DNA of 22,522 nucleotides, taken from the NCBI GenBank assembly GCA_902799855.1, contig CADCCA010000011.1, positions 1 to 22,522 on the forward strand, in the 5' to 3' direction. This document shows, in pieces, positions 5,979 to 15,635 of this stretch. The notes beneath the pieces were generated by a model. It was not told the DNA's origin. It searched no databases and saw nothing but the letters and a program-made list of their open reading frames with translations. Within the stretch, counting starts at the first letter, position 1. Each line of letters starts with the position of its first letter. Source of the stretch: an uncultured Erysipelotrichaceae bacterium. Its GTDB lineage: Bacteria > Bacillota_I > Bacilli_A > RFN20 > CAG-826. A program made the position numbers and the translations under genes.

Positions 5979-7571
5979 ATGAAATATATATTTGTTACAG
6001 GCGGTGTTGTTTCAGGATTAGGTAAAGGGATCTGTGCCGCCTCATTAGCCCGTTTATTAAAGCAAAGAGGATATAACGTTAAGAATCAAAAATTTGATCC
6101 TTATCTTAATGTTGACCCAGGAACGATGTCCCCATATCAACATGGTGAAGTTTTCGTCACTGATGATGGTGCGGAAACAGATTTAGACTTAGGCCACTAT
6201 GAAAGATTCACTAATGTCCCACTAGATGCTTCTTGTTCTGTTTCTTCTGGTAAAGTTTATTGGAATGTCATCAATAGAGAAAGAACAGGTGGCTATTTAG
6301 GTAGAACCGTTCAAATCATTCCTGACGTAATTGATGAAATCAAAAACTGGATTTATATTTCAGAAAAACAAAACATTGATATCGCGATATGCGAAATCGG
6401 TGGTACAGTCGGTGATATTGAATCCTTGCCTTTCTTGGAAGCTATTAGACAAGTCGGTCAAGATAAGGGCAGAGAAAACGTTATCTACATCCATGTTCCT
6501 TTAATCGTAGAAATACCAGGTAGTGGTGAACTCAAAAGTAAACCAGTCCAACATAGTGTTAGAGAACTTAACTCATTAGGTATTCAACCAGATGTTCTAG
6601 TCTGTAGAAGCACGCAACCATTAACACAAGAAATCAAAGATAAAATCGCTTTACTTTGCGACATCGATAAAAGAGCGATTATTGAAAACTTAACCGCTTC
6701 TAGTATTTATGAAGTGCCACTTCTTTTAGAAAACGAAGGTTTAACTGATATCGTTTGTGAAAAGCTGCACTTACCAATTACTAAACCAGATTTAGAAAAG
6801 TGGACCGCGATGGTTGATAAAATCAAAAACGCCCACAAGAAAGTTAAAATTGCCCTCGTTGGTAAATATACACAACTTCATGATGCTTATTTAAGCGTTG
6901 AAGAATCAATCTTCCACGCTGCTTCGGCGTTAGACGCCAAAGCGGAAATCCTCTGGATTGATTCGGAAAAACTAACCACAAAGAATGTTAAAGAAACACT
7001 TAAAGACGCTGATGGCATGGTCATCCCTGGTGGTTTTGGTGTTCGTGGTATCGAAGGTATGATTGATGCTTGTAAATACGCTAGAGAAAACAATATTCCA
7101 TGCTTAGGTATTTGTTTAGGTATGCAAGTCATGGTCATTGAATACGCCAGGCACGTCTTAGGTTTTAAAGACGCTAACTCTAGAGAATTCAATGAAAAGA
7201 CTACTCACCCGGTTATCGACTTATTACCAGAACAAGTCAATATCGTCGCTAAGGGTGCAACCATGAGATTAGGTAGTTATCCATGCGCCTTGCAAAAGGA
7301 TAGCCTTGCTAAATCTTTATATGGTAAAGACATGATTAACGAACGTCATCGTCATAGATATGAATTCAACAATATTTATCGTCAAGACTATATCGATAAC
7401 GGTATGAAACTAAGTGGCTTATCACCAAATAAGAGCTTAGTGGAAATCGTGGAAGTACCCGCTAGTAGATACCATATTGGTTCCCAGTTCCATCCAGAAT
7501 TTAAATCTAGACCAACTAAGCCTCATCCACTTTTTACTGGCTTAATCGCAAGTGCATTAGAAGGTAAATAA
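5979..7571 (+). CDS. pyrG: CTP synthase
   Basis: This enzyme makes CTP from UTP, ATP and glutamine (pyrimidine biosynthesis, cytosol). I choose the ATG at 5979 ([17 protein letters not shown]), giving 530 aa, the family length. The frame is also open to a GTG at 5946, but those 11 extra residues match nothing and lack a ribosome-binding site. The N-terminal synthetase domain has the P-loop GVVSGLGKG and [16 protein letters not shown]. The C-terminal glutaminase has the nucleophile in GICLGMQ (near residue 380) and [11 protein letters not shown]. It is first gene of a six-gene run, with guaA 3 bases downstream. No clear Shine-Dalgarno precedes the ATG. Copy B of the repeated element lies just upstream. 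Confidence 0.96.
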   Translation: MKYIFVTGGVVSGLGKGICAASLARLLKQRGYNVKNQKFDPYLNVDPGTMSPYQHGEVFVTDDGAETDLDLGHYERFTNVPLDASCSVSSGKVYWNVINRERTGGYLGRTVQIIPDVIDEIKNWIYISEKQNIDIAICEIGGTVGDIESLPFLEAIRQVGQDKGRENVIYIHVPLIVEIPGSGELKSKPVQHSVRELNSLGIQPDVLVCRSTQPLTQEIKDKIALLCDIDKRAIIENLTASSIYEVPLLLENEGLTDIVCEKLHLPITKPDLEKWTAMVDKIKNAHKKVKIALVGKYTQLHDAYLSVEESIFHAASALDAKAEILWIDSEKLTTKNVKETLKDADGMVIPGGFGVRGIEGMIDACKYARENNIPCLGICLGMQVMVIEYARHVLGFKDANSREFNEKTTHPVIDLLPEQVNIVAKGATMRLGSYPCALQKDSLAKSLYGKDMINERHRHRYEFNNIYRQDYIDNGMKLSGLSPNKSLVEIVEVPASRYHIGSQFHPEFKSRPTKPHPLFTGLIASALEGK

Positions 7572-7574
7572 AGT

Positions 7575-9113
7575 ATGAATGAGACAGTGCTTGTTATTGA
7601 TTTTGGTGCCCAATATTCCGAGGTCATAGCCCGTCGGATTAGGGAATGTAATGTCTATTGTGAGGTTTTACCTTGGACTATCTCGACAACTTTCATCCAA
7701 AGTAAATCTCCAATAGGCATTATTCTCTCTGGTGGCCCAAGTAGTGTTTACGAAGAAAACTCTCCAAGAGTGGACAAGTCCATTTTTGAATTAGGTGTTC
7801 CTATTTTAGGTATCTGTTATGGTATGCAATTAATGGTCACCCTATTAGGTGGTAAGGTTGTTCCTGCTCAAGATAAAAAGGGTAGAGAATATGGTAAGGC
7901 TATAGCGAGCTTTGACACTAAATGCAAAATATTTAAAGGCTTACCTAATAAAAGTGTCGCGTGGATGAGTCATGGTGACCATACCGCCAGTATCCCAGAA
8001 GGATTCAAAGTAGTAGCCCAAACCAAAAACTGTGAAAACGCTGCTATTGCTAATGAAAGCAAAAACTTCTATGGTGTCCAATTCCATCCAGAAGTTGAAC
8101 ACACAGAATTTGGTAAAGAAATGATTAAAAAGTTCTTGGTTGATGTTTGTCACGCTAAAGGTGACTGGTCAATGAAGGATTACTATAAAAAAGCTATCAA
8201 AGATATCAAAGAAGAAGTCGGTGATAAGAAAGTCTTATTAGCCCTCTCAGGTGGTGTTGATTCTTCAGTAGCCGCAGTCTTATTAAGTAACGCTATTGGT
8301 AAAAACTTAACATGTGTTTATGTTGATCATGGCTTTATGAGAAAAAACGAAACCGAAGAAATCGTTAAACGCTTTTCTAAATACGATCTTAACTTCATAA
8401 AAGTTGATGCTAGAAAAGAGTTTTTGACCGTTTTAAAAGGAGTGAGTGAACCAGAAAAGAAGAGACATATCATTGGAAAAACATTCATTGATGTCTTTTC
8501 TCGTGTCGCTAATGAACTCAAAGAAATCGACTATTTAGCCCAAGGTACAATTTATCCAGATGTCATTGAATCTGGTTCTATAAACGGTAATACAATCAAG
8601 AGCCATCATAACGTTGGTGGTCTTCCTGAACACTTACCATTTAAGAAAATCATTGAACCTCTTTCTAAGTTATTCAAAGACGAAGTCAGACAACTCGGCT
8701 TAGAAATGGGTGTTGATGAAGCTCTGGTGTTCCGACAACCTTTCCCAGGTCCTGGGTTAGCAGTAAGAATTATCGGAGATATTACAGAAGAAAAACTCAA
8801 TATCTTAAAAGATGCAGATTATATCTTTAGAGAAGTTATTTCTAAATACAAATATCAAAACAAAATCAGTCAGTATTTCGCTGTGTTAACTAATGTACAA
8901 AGTGTTGGTGTGATGGGTGATATGAGAACATACCAGTACGCCATTGCACTTCGTGCGGTATCAACAGATGACTTCATGACTGCAAATTATGTGAAACTGC
9001 CTTATCGCATTTTAGATGAGGCAAGCAGAAGAATAGTGAATGAGGTCAAAGGAGTGAATCGTGTCGTCTACGATGTCACTAGTAAACCACCGGCCACTAT
9101 TGAATATGAATAA
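7575..9113 (+). CDS. guaA: GMP synthase (glutamine-hydrolysing)
   Basis: This 512-aa enzyme converts XMP to GMP with ATP and glutamine. The class I amidotransferase domain occupies about residues 1-195, with Cys81 (GICYGMQL) and His171/Glu173 (VQFHPEVEH). The ATP pyrophosphatase domain starts with the PP-loop SGGVDSS (225-231), and the dimerisation domain shows QPFPGPGLAVRIIG and ends KPPATIEYE. The length and all motifs are normal. It follows pyrG by 3 bases, so the two are surely cotranscribed. No guaB lies next to it here. It is one of three glutamine amidotransferases in this operon. Confidence 0.97.
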   Translation: MNETVLVIDFGAQYSEVIARRIRECNVYCEVLPWTISTTFIQSKSPIGIILSGGPSSVYEENSPRVDKSIFELGVPILGICYGMQLMVTLLGGKVVPAQDKKGREYGKAIASFDTKCKIFKGLPNKSVAWMSHGDHTASIPEGFKVVAQTKNCENAAIANESKNFYGVQFHPEVEHTEFGKEMIKKFLVDVCHAKGDWSMKDYYKKAIKDIKEEVGDKKVLLALSGGVDSSVAAVLLSNAIGKNLTCVYVDHGFMRKNETEEIVKRFSKYDLNFIKVDARKEFLTVLKGVSEPEKKRHIIGKTFIDVFSRVANELKEIDYLAQGTIYPDVIESGSINGNTIKSHHNVGGLPEHLPFKKIIEPLSKLFKDEVRQLGLEMGVDEALVFRQPFPGPGLAVRIIGDITEEKLNILKDADYIFREVISKYKYQNKISQYFAVLTNVQSVGVMGDMRTYQYAIALRAVSTDDFMTANYVKLPYRILDEASRRIVNEVKGVNRVVYDVTSKPPATIEYE

Positions 9114-9127
9114 AGGAGAAAAAGATT

Positions 9128-11221
9128 ATGAAAATCGTTCCAGAAGAATTCGGAAAACTAGTCTTCAATGAAAACGCGATGAGAAAAGCGTTATCAAAAG
9201 ACGTCTTCGAAAAACTCGAACATACAATTAAAAATGGTGAATCATTAGATTCATCATTAGCCCATTCCGTGGCTGAAGCCATGAAAGACTGGGCCATCGC
9301 TAATGGTGCAACCCATTATACACACTGGTTCCAACCATTAACTGGTGTTACCGCAGAAAAACATGAAAGCTTCTTAACCACTGTTTCTGGTGGTAGTCCA
9401 ATTTTAGAACTTTCTGGTAAAGAACTTATCAAAGGTGAACCAGATGCTTCCAGCTTCCCATCAGGTGGCTTAAGAAGTACCTTTGAAGCTAGAGGCTATA
9501 CTGCTTGGGATCCAACCAGTTTTGCGTTTATTAAAGGCAATACCCTTTGTATTCCAACAGCGTTCTGTTCTTATGGTGGTCACGCTTTAGACAAAAAGAC
9601 CCCATTACTCAGAAGTATTGATGCCTTAAATAAAGAAGCGCTTAGACTTTTCAAAGCCTTAAAGATGAGTGATGTAAATCACATCGTCACCAATATCGGT
9701 CCAGAACAAGAATATTTCTTAATTGATAAATCGATGTTTGAAAAGAGATTAGACCTCGTCTTAACCGGTCGAACCTTATTCGGCGCGCCATCACCAAAAG
9801 GTCAAGAACTAGATGACCATTACTTTGGTGTAATTAAGCCACGTGTTGCCTCTTTTATGGAAGAAGTTGATAGAGAACTTTGGAAATTAGGTATCTCTGC
9901 AAAGACCGAACATAATGAAGTCGCTCCTTCTCAACACGAATTAGCGAACATCTATACAACATGTAACTTAGCGTGTGACCAAAACCAATTGGTTATGGAA
10001 ATGATGACTAAGATTGCGGATAAGCATCACTTCGTTATCTTATTCCACGAAAAACCATTTGAAGGCGTTAATGGTAGTGGTAAACACAATAACTGGTCTA
10101 TCTCCACAGATACAGGTATCAACCTCTTATCACCAGGAGATACTCCATTTAAAAACCAAGTCTTCTTGCTCTTCTTAGCGGCAGTCATTAAAGCCGTTGA
10201 TGATTATCAAGACTTGTTAAGAATCAGTGTCGCTTCCGCTTCTAACGATCACCGTCTAGGTAAAAATGAAGCGCCACCAGCCATTATCTCCATCTTCTTA
10301 GGTGATGATTTAACAGGTGTTTTAAAAGCTATCGCTAACGACGATACCGATTACGAATCACACAAAGAAAAGATTCTATTAGGTAGTGAAGTTTTACCAA
10401 GTCTTATCAAAGATAACACCGATAGAAATAGAACATCTCCATTTGCCTATACTGGTAATAAATTCGAATTCAGAATGCCAGGTAGTAATAAAGGTGTTAG
10501 TGACGCTAATACAGTACTCAATACTGCAGTAGCAGAATCTTTAAGAACATTCTCAGAACTCTTAGAAAAGAGTGATGACATTGATAAAACAATTCATTCC
10601 ATCGTTAAATACACAATTAAAGAACATCAAAGAATCCTATTCTCTGGTAATGGTTATAACGATGCTTGGGTGGAAGAAGCCGCGAAACGTGGTCTTTGTA
10701 ACTTCCCAACCACACCAGATGCTCTTGCCCATATGACTGACGAAAAGAACGTTAAGTTATTTGAGGAACACCGTGTATTAACTAGTGAAGAACTTAAAGC
10801 CAGACAAGAAATCGATTACGAAAATTATGTCAAGACTTTAGAAATCGAAGTTAAGACGATGATTCATATGGCTAATAGAGACATTATGCCTGCTATCAAT
10901 AAATACATTGGTAAATTAGCCAAGAACATAGAAACAATCGCAACAATCGATGGCACAATTACTTCTTCATATCAAAAGAGAGCGCTCAAAAAACTCAGTG
11001 AAAACCTCGCTAAGATTGACGAATTTACAAGCGAATTAGAAGAAAAGTATTTAGAAGTTAGCAAAATCGCTGAAGTTGAAAAACAAGCTTTCTTCATTAA
11101 GGATACTTTACTCCCATTAATGGCGAAGCTCAGAAAAGTCGTTGATGATTCTGAAACAATGATGCCAAAGAACTATTGGCCAATGCCAACATACGAAGAA
11201 CTCTTATTCTCAGAACAATAA
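9128..11221 (+). CDS. glnN: Glutamine synthetase type III
   Basis: This 697-aa protein has the size and architecture of GSIII, much larger than the roughly 450-aa GSI of most Bacilli. It makes glutamine from glutamate, NH3 and ATP. Diagnostic segments include LELSGKELIKGEPDASSFP near the N-terminus, NIGPEQEYFLID (metal-binding glutamate), KTEHNEVAPSQHELA, the ATP/glutamate loop VNGSGKHNNWS, NDHRLGKNEAPP and NKFEFRMPGSN, followed by the long helical C-terminal region. AAAGGAG stands 9 bases before the ATG. It lies 14 bases after guaA, placing the glutamine producer inside an operon of glutamine consumers. No GlnR-type regulator is adjacent. Confidence 0.96.
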   Translation: MKIVPEEFGKLVFNENAMRKALSKDVFEKLEHTIKNGESLDSSLAHSVAEAMKDWAIANGATHYTHWFQPLTGVTAEKHESFLTTVSGGSPILELSGKELIKGEPDASSFPSGGLRSTFEARGYTAWDPTSFAFIKGNTLCIPTAFCSYGGHALDKKTPLLRSIDALNKEALRLFKALKMSDVNHIVTNIGPEQEYFLIDKSMFEKRLDLVLTGRTLFGAPSPKGQELDDHYFGVIKPRVASFMEEVDRELWKLGISAKTEHNEVAPSQHELANIYTTCNLACDQNQLVMEMMTKIADKHHFVILFHEKPFEGVNGSGKHNNWSISTDTGINLLSPGDTPFKNQVFLLFLAAVIKAVDDYQDLLRISVASASNDHRLGKNEAPPAIISIFLGDDLTGVLKAIANDDTDYESHKEKILLGSEVLPSLIKDNTDRNRTSPFAYTGNKFEFRMPGSNKGVSDANTVLNTAVAESLRTFSELLEKSDDIDKTIHSIVKYTIKEHQRILFSGNGYNDAWVEEAAKRGLCNFPTTPDALAHMTDEKNVKLFEEHRVLTSEELKARQEIDYENYVKTLEIEVKTMIHMANRDIMPAINKYIGKLAKNIETIATIDGTITSSYQKRALKKLSENLAKIDEFTSELEEKYLEVSKIAEVEKQAFFIKDTLLPLMAKLRKVVDDSETMMPKNYWPMPTYEELLFSEQ

Positions 11222-11242
11222 AGCTGAAAGAAGGCCTAACTT

Positions 11243-13810
11243 ATGATTAAAAGATACTCATCCAAACAATTTGAAGACATCTTCTCTGATCAAAACAGAT
11301 TTAATAACTACTTACTCATCGAAGAAGCCGTTATTGAAGCATACTTTAAGTTAGGCCTTATTCCAGAAAAAGATTACTTAGAAATCGTCAAAAAAGCCCA
11401 CGTTGATTTAAAGTCAATTGAAGAGCTTGAAGCGATTACAAAACACGATGTTATTGCATTCACGAGGTCGATATCTTTACAACTTGGCGAAGAAAAGAAA
11501 TGGTTCCATTATTCACTTACTTCCACTGATGTTGTCGATAGTGCACAGTCTCTTACTTTAAAGACCGCTAACGAACAAATCTTAAAAGACCTCAATGCTT
11601 TAATGATGGTCACAAAAGAAAAGGCTTATAAGTATAAAGACCAACCAATCATGGGTCGTACACATGGTATGCACGCCGAAATCACATCATTTGGTCTAAA
11701 ATGGGCCTTATGGTATGACGAACTAAAAAGATGCAAAGAGAGATTCCTAGAAGAAAGAAAAAGAATTGAAGTCATTAAACTTTCAGGGGCAGTTGGTAAC
11801 TACGCCAACATCCCAATGGAAGTGGAAGAATACGTCGCTAAAAAGTTCAACATGGAATATGCCAGAATCTCAACTCAAGTACTGAGTAGAGATAGACACA
11901 CCGGTTACATGTTCTCTTTAGCCCAAATTGCCTCATGCTTAGAAAAGATGGCCACTGAAATTAGACTTTTAGCCCAAAGTGAAATCGGTGAAGTCCAAGA
12001 ACCATTCTCTAAAGGTCAAAAAGGTAGCAGTGCCATGCCACACAAAAAGAACCCAATCGGTTGTGAAAACATCTGTGGATGTGCTCGTATGATGCGTTCC
12101 TACGTTAATGTGGCTTTCGAAGATAATAACCTCTGGCATGAAAGAGATATCTCTCATAGTTCCGCTGAAAGAATCATTCTTCCAGATGCCTGTACTCTTT
12201 TAGACTATATGCTCAAAAGATTCATGGGTATTTGTAAAGACCTCGTGGTTAACAAAGAAAAGATGAATGAAAATATCTTCCTTAACTATGGAGTCACCTT
12301 CTCTGGTGGAGTTCTTAATAAATTAATTAACAAAGGCATGTCTAGAGAAGATGCTTATGATTTAATTCAACCAATTGCTTTTAAATCATTAAGTAGCAAG
12401 AAACTCTTTAGACATCTTTTACTTGAAAATGAACAAGTCACAAAGCTTCTTTCTAAATCAGAAATCACCGAATGCTTTGATGAAAAATATTATTTAAAAA
12501 ATACCGATAACATTTATAAACGTCTTAGACCAGGTAAATCATTACTCGTTTTAGGTAGTCAATGGGGCGATGAAGGTAAAGGTAAAATTACTAACTTCCT
12601 TTCCGAAAAAGCTGACATCGTTATTAGATACCAAGGCGGTAATAACGCTGGTCACACAATTGTGTTTGATGGTCATAAGTACGCTTTAAGACTTATCCCA
12701 TCTGGTGTCTTTAATGAAAACGTTAGATGTATCATGGCAAACGGCATGGTCATTAACCCAAGAGCGTTCAAAGAAGAACTCATGGAATTAAGAACTGCTG
12801 GTTTCCCATGCAATAACATTTACATCTCCGATAGAGCGCACGTCCTATTTGATCACCATATCGAATTAGATAGATTGAATGAAGAATCTTTAGGTAATAA
12901 AAAGATTGGCACTACTAAACGTGGTATTGGTCCAGCTTATGCTGATAAGATTTCTCGTGTTGGTATGAGAATGTGCGATTTCATTTCTCCAGAATTCCCA
13001 ACATTATATAAAGACTTACTCACAATCAAGAATAAACAAATCATTGATATGGGTGGTACTCCAATTGATTATGAAAAGACTGTAAAAGAATACACGCTCC
13101 TCGCGGATTTCATTAGACCAATGGTGGTTGATACCGTCTCGATGATTGGTGAAGCAAGAAAACTAAAGAAGAATATTTTATTTGAAGGTGCGCAAGGCGC
13201 ATTACTTGATGTCGACTTTGGTTCATATCCATATGTCACCTCTTCTAACGTCACTTCTGGTGGCACAATCTTCGGTACAGGCATTGGCTGTCATGGTGTC
13301 GATGATGTCTTAGGCATTGTTAAAGCTTATGAAACCAGAGTGGGCGAAGGAGCTTTTCCGACTGAACAATTAAATGAAGTTGGTGATCTCATTAGAGAAA
13401 GAGGTCATGAATTCGGTACTGTTACCCATCGTCCAAGAAGAACTGGTTTCCTTGATTTACCAGCCCTTAAATATTCCATTCAAATTAACTCCATTTCATA
13501 TTTATGCTTAACATTACTCGATGTTTTGGATGTTTTTGATGAGATACCAGTTTGTACACATTATGACTACAGGGGTAGCTTAATTGATACTCTTCCAGCC
13601 TCAGATCGAGTGCTTAGAGAATGTAAGCCAGTATACGCTAAACTTCCAGGTTGGAAAGAAGATATCACTAACATCAAAACTTATGATGAACTACCAGAAA
13701 ACGCGAAGAAGTACATTGAATTCATTGAAAAAGAAGTCGGTGTCCCAATCGTGATTGTTTCCACTGGTCCAGATAAAAAACAAACAATTATTAGGGAAGA
13801 GATTTTCTAA
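11243..13810 (+). CDS. purBA: Adenylosuccinate lyase-adenylosuccinate synthetase fusion
   Basis: One 855-aa frame encodes two complete enzymes that are normally separate. Residues 1 to about 428 are PurB (fumarase/aspartase superfamily): His68, Thr140-His141 (GRTHGMHAE), and the flexible signature loop GSSAMPHKKNP (261-271). Residues about 432-855 are PurA: GSQWGDEGKGK (438-448, Asp443), NNAGHTIV (His471), GIGPAYADK, and the C-terminal TGPDKKQTI. PurA makes adenylosuccinate from IMP, aspartate and GTP; PurB splits it to AMP and fumarate, and also acts earlier in de novo purine synthesis. Both active sites look intact. The linker is only a few residues (YKRLRPGKSLLV), no Met begins the PurA part, and no frame break is present, so this is a real fusion. 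The domain order is opposite to the reaction order. It lies 21 bases after glnA. Confidence 0.95.
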   Translation: MIKRYSSKQFEDIFSDQNRFNNYLLIEEAVIEAYFKLGLIPEKDYLEIVKKAHVDLKSIEELEAITKHDVIAFTRSISLQLGEEKKWFHYSLTSTDVVDSAQSLTLKTANEQILKDLNALMMVTKEKAYKYKDQPIMGRTHGMHAEITSFGLKWALWYDELKRCKERFLEERKRIEVIKLSGAVGNYANIPMEVEEYVAKKFNMEYARISTQVLSRDRHTGYMFSLAQIASCLEKMATEIRLLAQSEIGEVQEPFSKGQKGSSAMPHKKNPIGCENICGCARMMRSYVNVAFEDNNLWHERDISHSSAERIILPDACTLLDYMLKRFMGICKDLVVNKEKMNENIFLNYGVTFSGGVLNKLINKGMSREDAYDLIQPIAFKSLSSKKLFRHLLLENEQVTKLLSKSEITECFDEKYYLKNTDNIYKRLRPGKSLLVLGSQWGDEGKGKITNFLSEKADIVIRYQGGNNAGHTIVFDGHKYALRLIPSGVFNENVRCIMANGMVINPRAFKEELMELRTAGFPCNNIYISDRAHVLFDHHIELDRLNEESLGNKKIGTTKRGIGPAYADKISRVGMRMCDFISPEFPTLYKDLLTIKNKQIIDMGGTPIDYEKTVKEYTLLADFIRPMVVDTVSMIGEARKLKKNILFEGAQGALLDVDFGSYPYVTSSNVTSGGTIFGTGIGCHGVDDVLGIVKAYETRVGEGAFPTEQLNEVGDLIRERGHEFGTVTHRPRRTGFLDLPALKYSIQINSISYLCLTLLDVLDVFDEIPVCTHYDYRGSLIDTLPASDRVLRECKPVYAKLPGWKEDITNIKTYDELPENAKKYIEFIEKEVGVPIVIVSTGPDKKQTIIREEIF

Positions 13811-13816
13811 TCTGTG

Positions 13817-13822
13817 TATAAT
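13817..13822 (+). promoter_or_regulatory. Possible internal -10 before glmS
   Basis: A perfect TATAAT lies between purBA and glmS, 21 bases before the glmS ATG. No convincing -35 or TGN extension accompanies it, so an internal promoter is only a possibility. Confidence 0.2.
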
Positions 13823-13843
13823 AATTAACCAAGGAGAAAGAAT

Positions 13844-15622
13844 ATGTGTGGTATTGTCGGTGCAATTGGATTTATTAGCCCTAAGGAATATGTATTTAAA
13901 GGCTTAAAAATGCTTGATTACCGTGGATATGATTCTGCGGGTGTTGCCTATTTTGATAATGGCATTCAAATCTATAAAGATGTTGGTAGTGTGGAGCACC
14001 TTTTAACTATTGTCCCAGAAAAGATTGAGACCAATATCATGATTGGTCATACCCGTTGGGCAACACACGGTGCGCCAACAAAACTCAATACCCATCCACA
14101 TCTATCTTTTAATAAGAAGATTTGTCTTGTACATAATGGTGTTATTGAAAACTTCAAAGAATTAAGAAGTTTCCTTTTAGGAAAAGGCTATAAATTCTAT
14201 GGTGAAACCGATACAGAAATTATCGCTAATCTTTTGGAATATTATTACCTTGAGAAAAAAGATATTATTGAATCCATTAAAACCATCATGACCTTAGTGA
14301 AAGGTAGTTATGCTTTCTGTTTCTTCACAAGTGATGATGCGAATACTTTATATGTCATCAAGAAAGCATCTCCATTAGTAGTGGGCTTAGGCCAAGGTTT
14401 TAATCTAGTAGCCTCAGATGCTTCTCCAATGATTGAACACACTAATAGTTTTATCGAATTAGATGACCTCGAATTTGGTATTGTCACCAAAGACAAAGTC
14501 ACCATCTTTAACAAAAAGGGTGAGGAAATCAAAAAAGAAACCATCTCTAAAGATGTGGAATTAATATCTCACGATTTAAAAGGCTATCCTCACTACATGA
14601 TTAAGGAAATTGAAGAGATTCCTCAAACAGTTAAAAGATTAATTTCTACCTACTATAAAAACGGTAAATATCAATTTGATCCTCAACTAGTCAAAGACCT
14701 AGATGAATCAGACCATATTATCTTTATTGCATGCGGTACTTCTTATCACGCTGGTTTAGTGGGTGGAAGATATTTTGAAAAATATAATAAATCCGCTTCT
14801 AGATTTATCGCTAGTGAATGGGCATTCCATCCAACATATGCTGGTAAAAAGCCATTCATCATTATGATTTCTCAATCTGGCGAAACCGCTGATTTAATTC
14901 ACTGCTTAAAAATCATCAAAGAGCATAACTTAAAGAATTTAATCATCACTAATACTGGTGGTTCCACATTAGATAGAAACTGCATGTATTCATTACTCCT
15001 ATATAGTGGTATTGAAGTATCAGTGGCCTCCACTAAAGCATATGTTGCGCAAGTGACCTTGCTTGCTATGCTTGCTGCTTCTCTTTCTAAAGACAATAAA
15101 CTCATCGATGATTTAACCGATTCCTTAGATGTCATTTACGATATTCAAGATCACTATAAACCACTCATCATGAAAGTCGCTGATGAGATTAAAGATAAGA
15201 AAAATCTCTTCTATTTAGGTAGGAGTTTTGATTACTTCCTTTCCTTAGAAGCTTCATTAAAATTAAAGGAAATTAGTTACATCCATTCTGAAGCCATTCC
15301 AGGTGGAGAATTAAAGCACGGTCCCATCGCTTTAATAGAAAAAGGGCTTCCGGTAATAGTCTTTATCACAGATCCAGATACCGCTCCTAGTATGAGAGGT
15401 AACATCGAAGAAGTGAAATCAAGAGGCGCAAAAGTCTATACGATTTCCACTAAGAGTTTATCTCGACCAGAAGATACGATTATGGTCAATGATTACGCTT
15501 ATTATTTATCAAGTGTCGCCATCTCTTCTATCGCGTTCTATTTAGCCTATTATGTCGCTCTAGCGAAAGGCTTAAATGTTGATAAACCAAGAAACTTAGC
15601 CAAAAGTGTGACTGTGGAATAA
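13844..15622 (+). CDS. glmS: Glucosamine-fructose-6-phosphate aminotransferase
   Basis: This 592-aa enzyme makes glucosamine-6-phosphate from fructose-6-phosphate and glutamine, the entry step to UDP-GlcNAc and peptidoglycan. The N-terminal Ntn glutaminase begins MCGIVGAIG, with Cys2 as nucleophile after Met removal, and has HTRWATHGAP. Two SIS domains follow (IACGTSYHAGLV, SQSGETADL, then HSEAIPGGELKHGP), and the end DKPRNLAKSVTVE is characteristic. AAGGAG precedes the ATG. The gap to purBA is only 33 bases, too short for a glmS ribozyme, so the classic metabolite-triggered control is absent at this locus. It is the third glutamine amidotransferase of the operon. Confidence 0.97.
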   Translation: MCGIVGAIGFISPKEYVFKGLKMLDYRGYDSAGVAYFDNGIQIYKDVGSVEHLLTIVPEKIETNIMIGHTRWATHGAPTKLNTHPHLSFNKKICLVHNGVIENFKELRSFLLGKGYKFYGETDTEIIANLLEYYYLEKKDIIESIKTIMTLVKGSYAFCFFTSDDANTLYVIKKASPLVVGLGQGFNLVASDASPMIEHTNSFIELDDLEFGIVTKDKVTIFNKKGEEIKKETISKDVELISHDLKGYPHYMIKEIEEIPQTVKRLISTYYKNGKYQFDPQLVKDLDESDHIIFIACGTSYHAGLVGGRYFEKYNKSASRFIASEWAFHPTYAGKKPFIIMISQSGETADLIHCLKIIKEHNLKNLIITNTGGSTLDRNCMYSLLLYSGIEVSVASTKAYVAQVTLLAMLAASLSKDNKLIDDLTDSLDVIYDIQDHYKPLIMKVADEIKDKKNLFYLGRSFDYFLSLEASLKLKEISYIHSEAIPGGELKHGPIALIEKGLPVIVFITDPDTAPSMRGNIEEVKSRGAKVYTISTKSLSRPEDTIMVNDYAYYLSSVAISSIAFYLAYYVALAKGLNVDKPRNLAKSVTVE

Positions 15623-15635
15623 GGAGAAAACAAAT

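Noticed and set aside
11243..13810. PurB-PurA fusion as an assembly artefact from a lost stop codon
   Set aside because: There is no stop codon, no Met at the expected PurA start and no ribosome-binding site at the junction, so a single base error would not restore two genes. Read-level checking is still worthwhile.
13811..13843. glmS ribozyme leader
   Set aside because: Only 33 bases separate purBA from glmS, far too short for the ribozyme, and the core motifs are absent.
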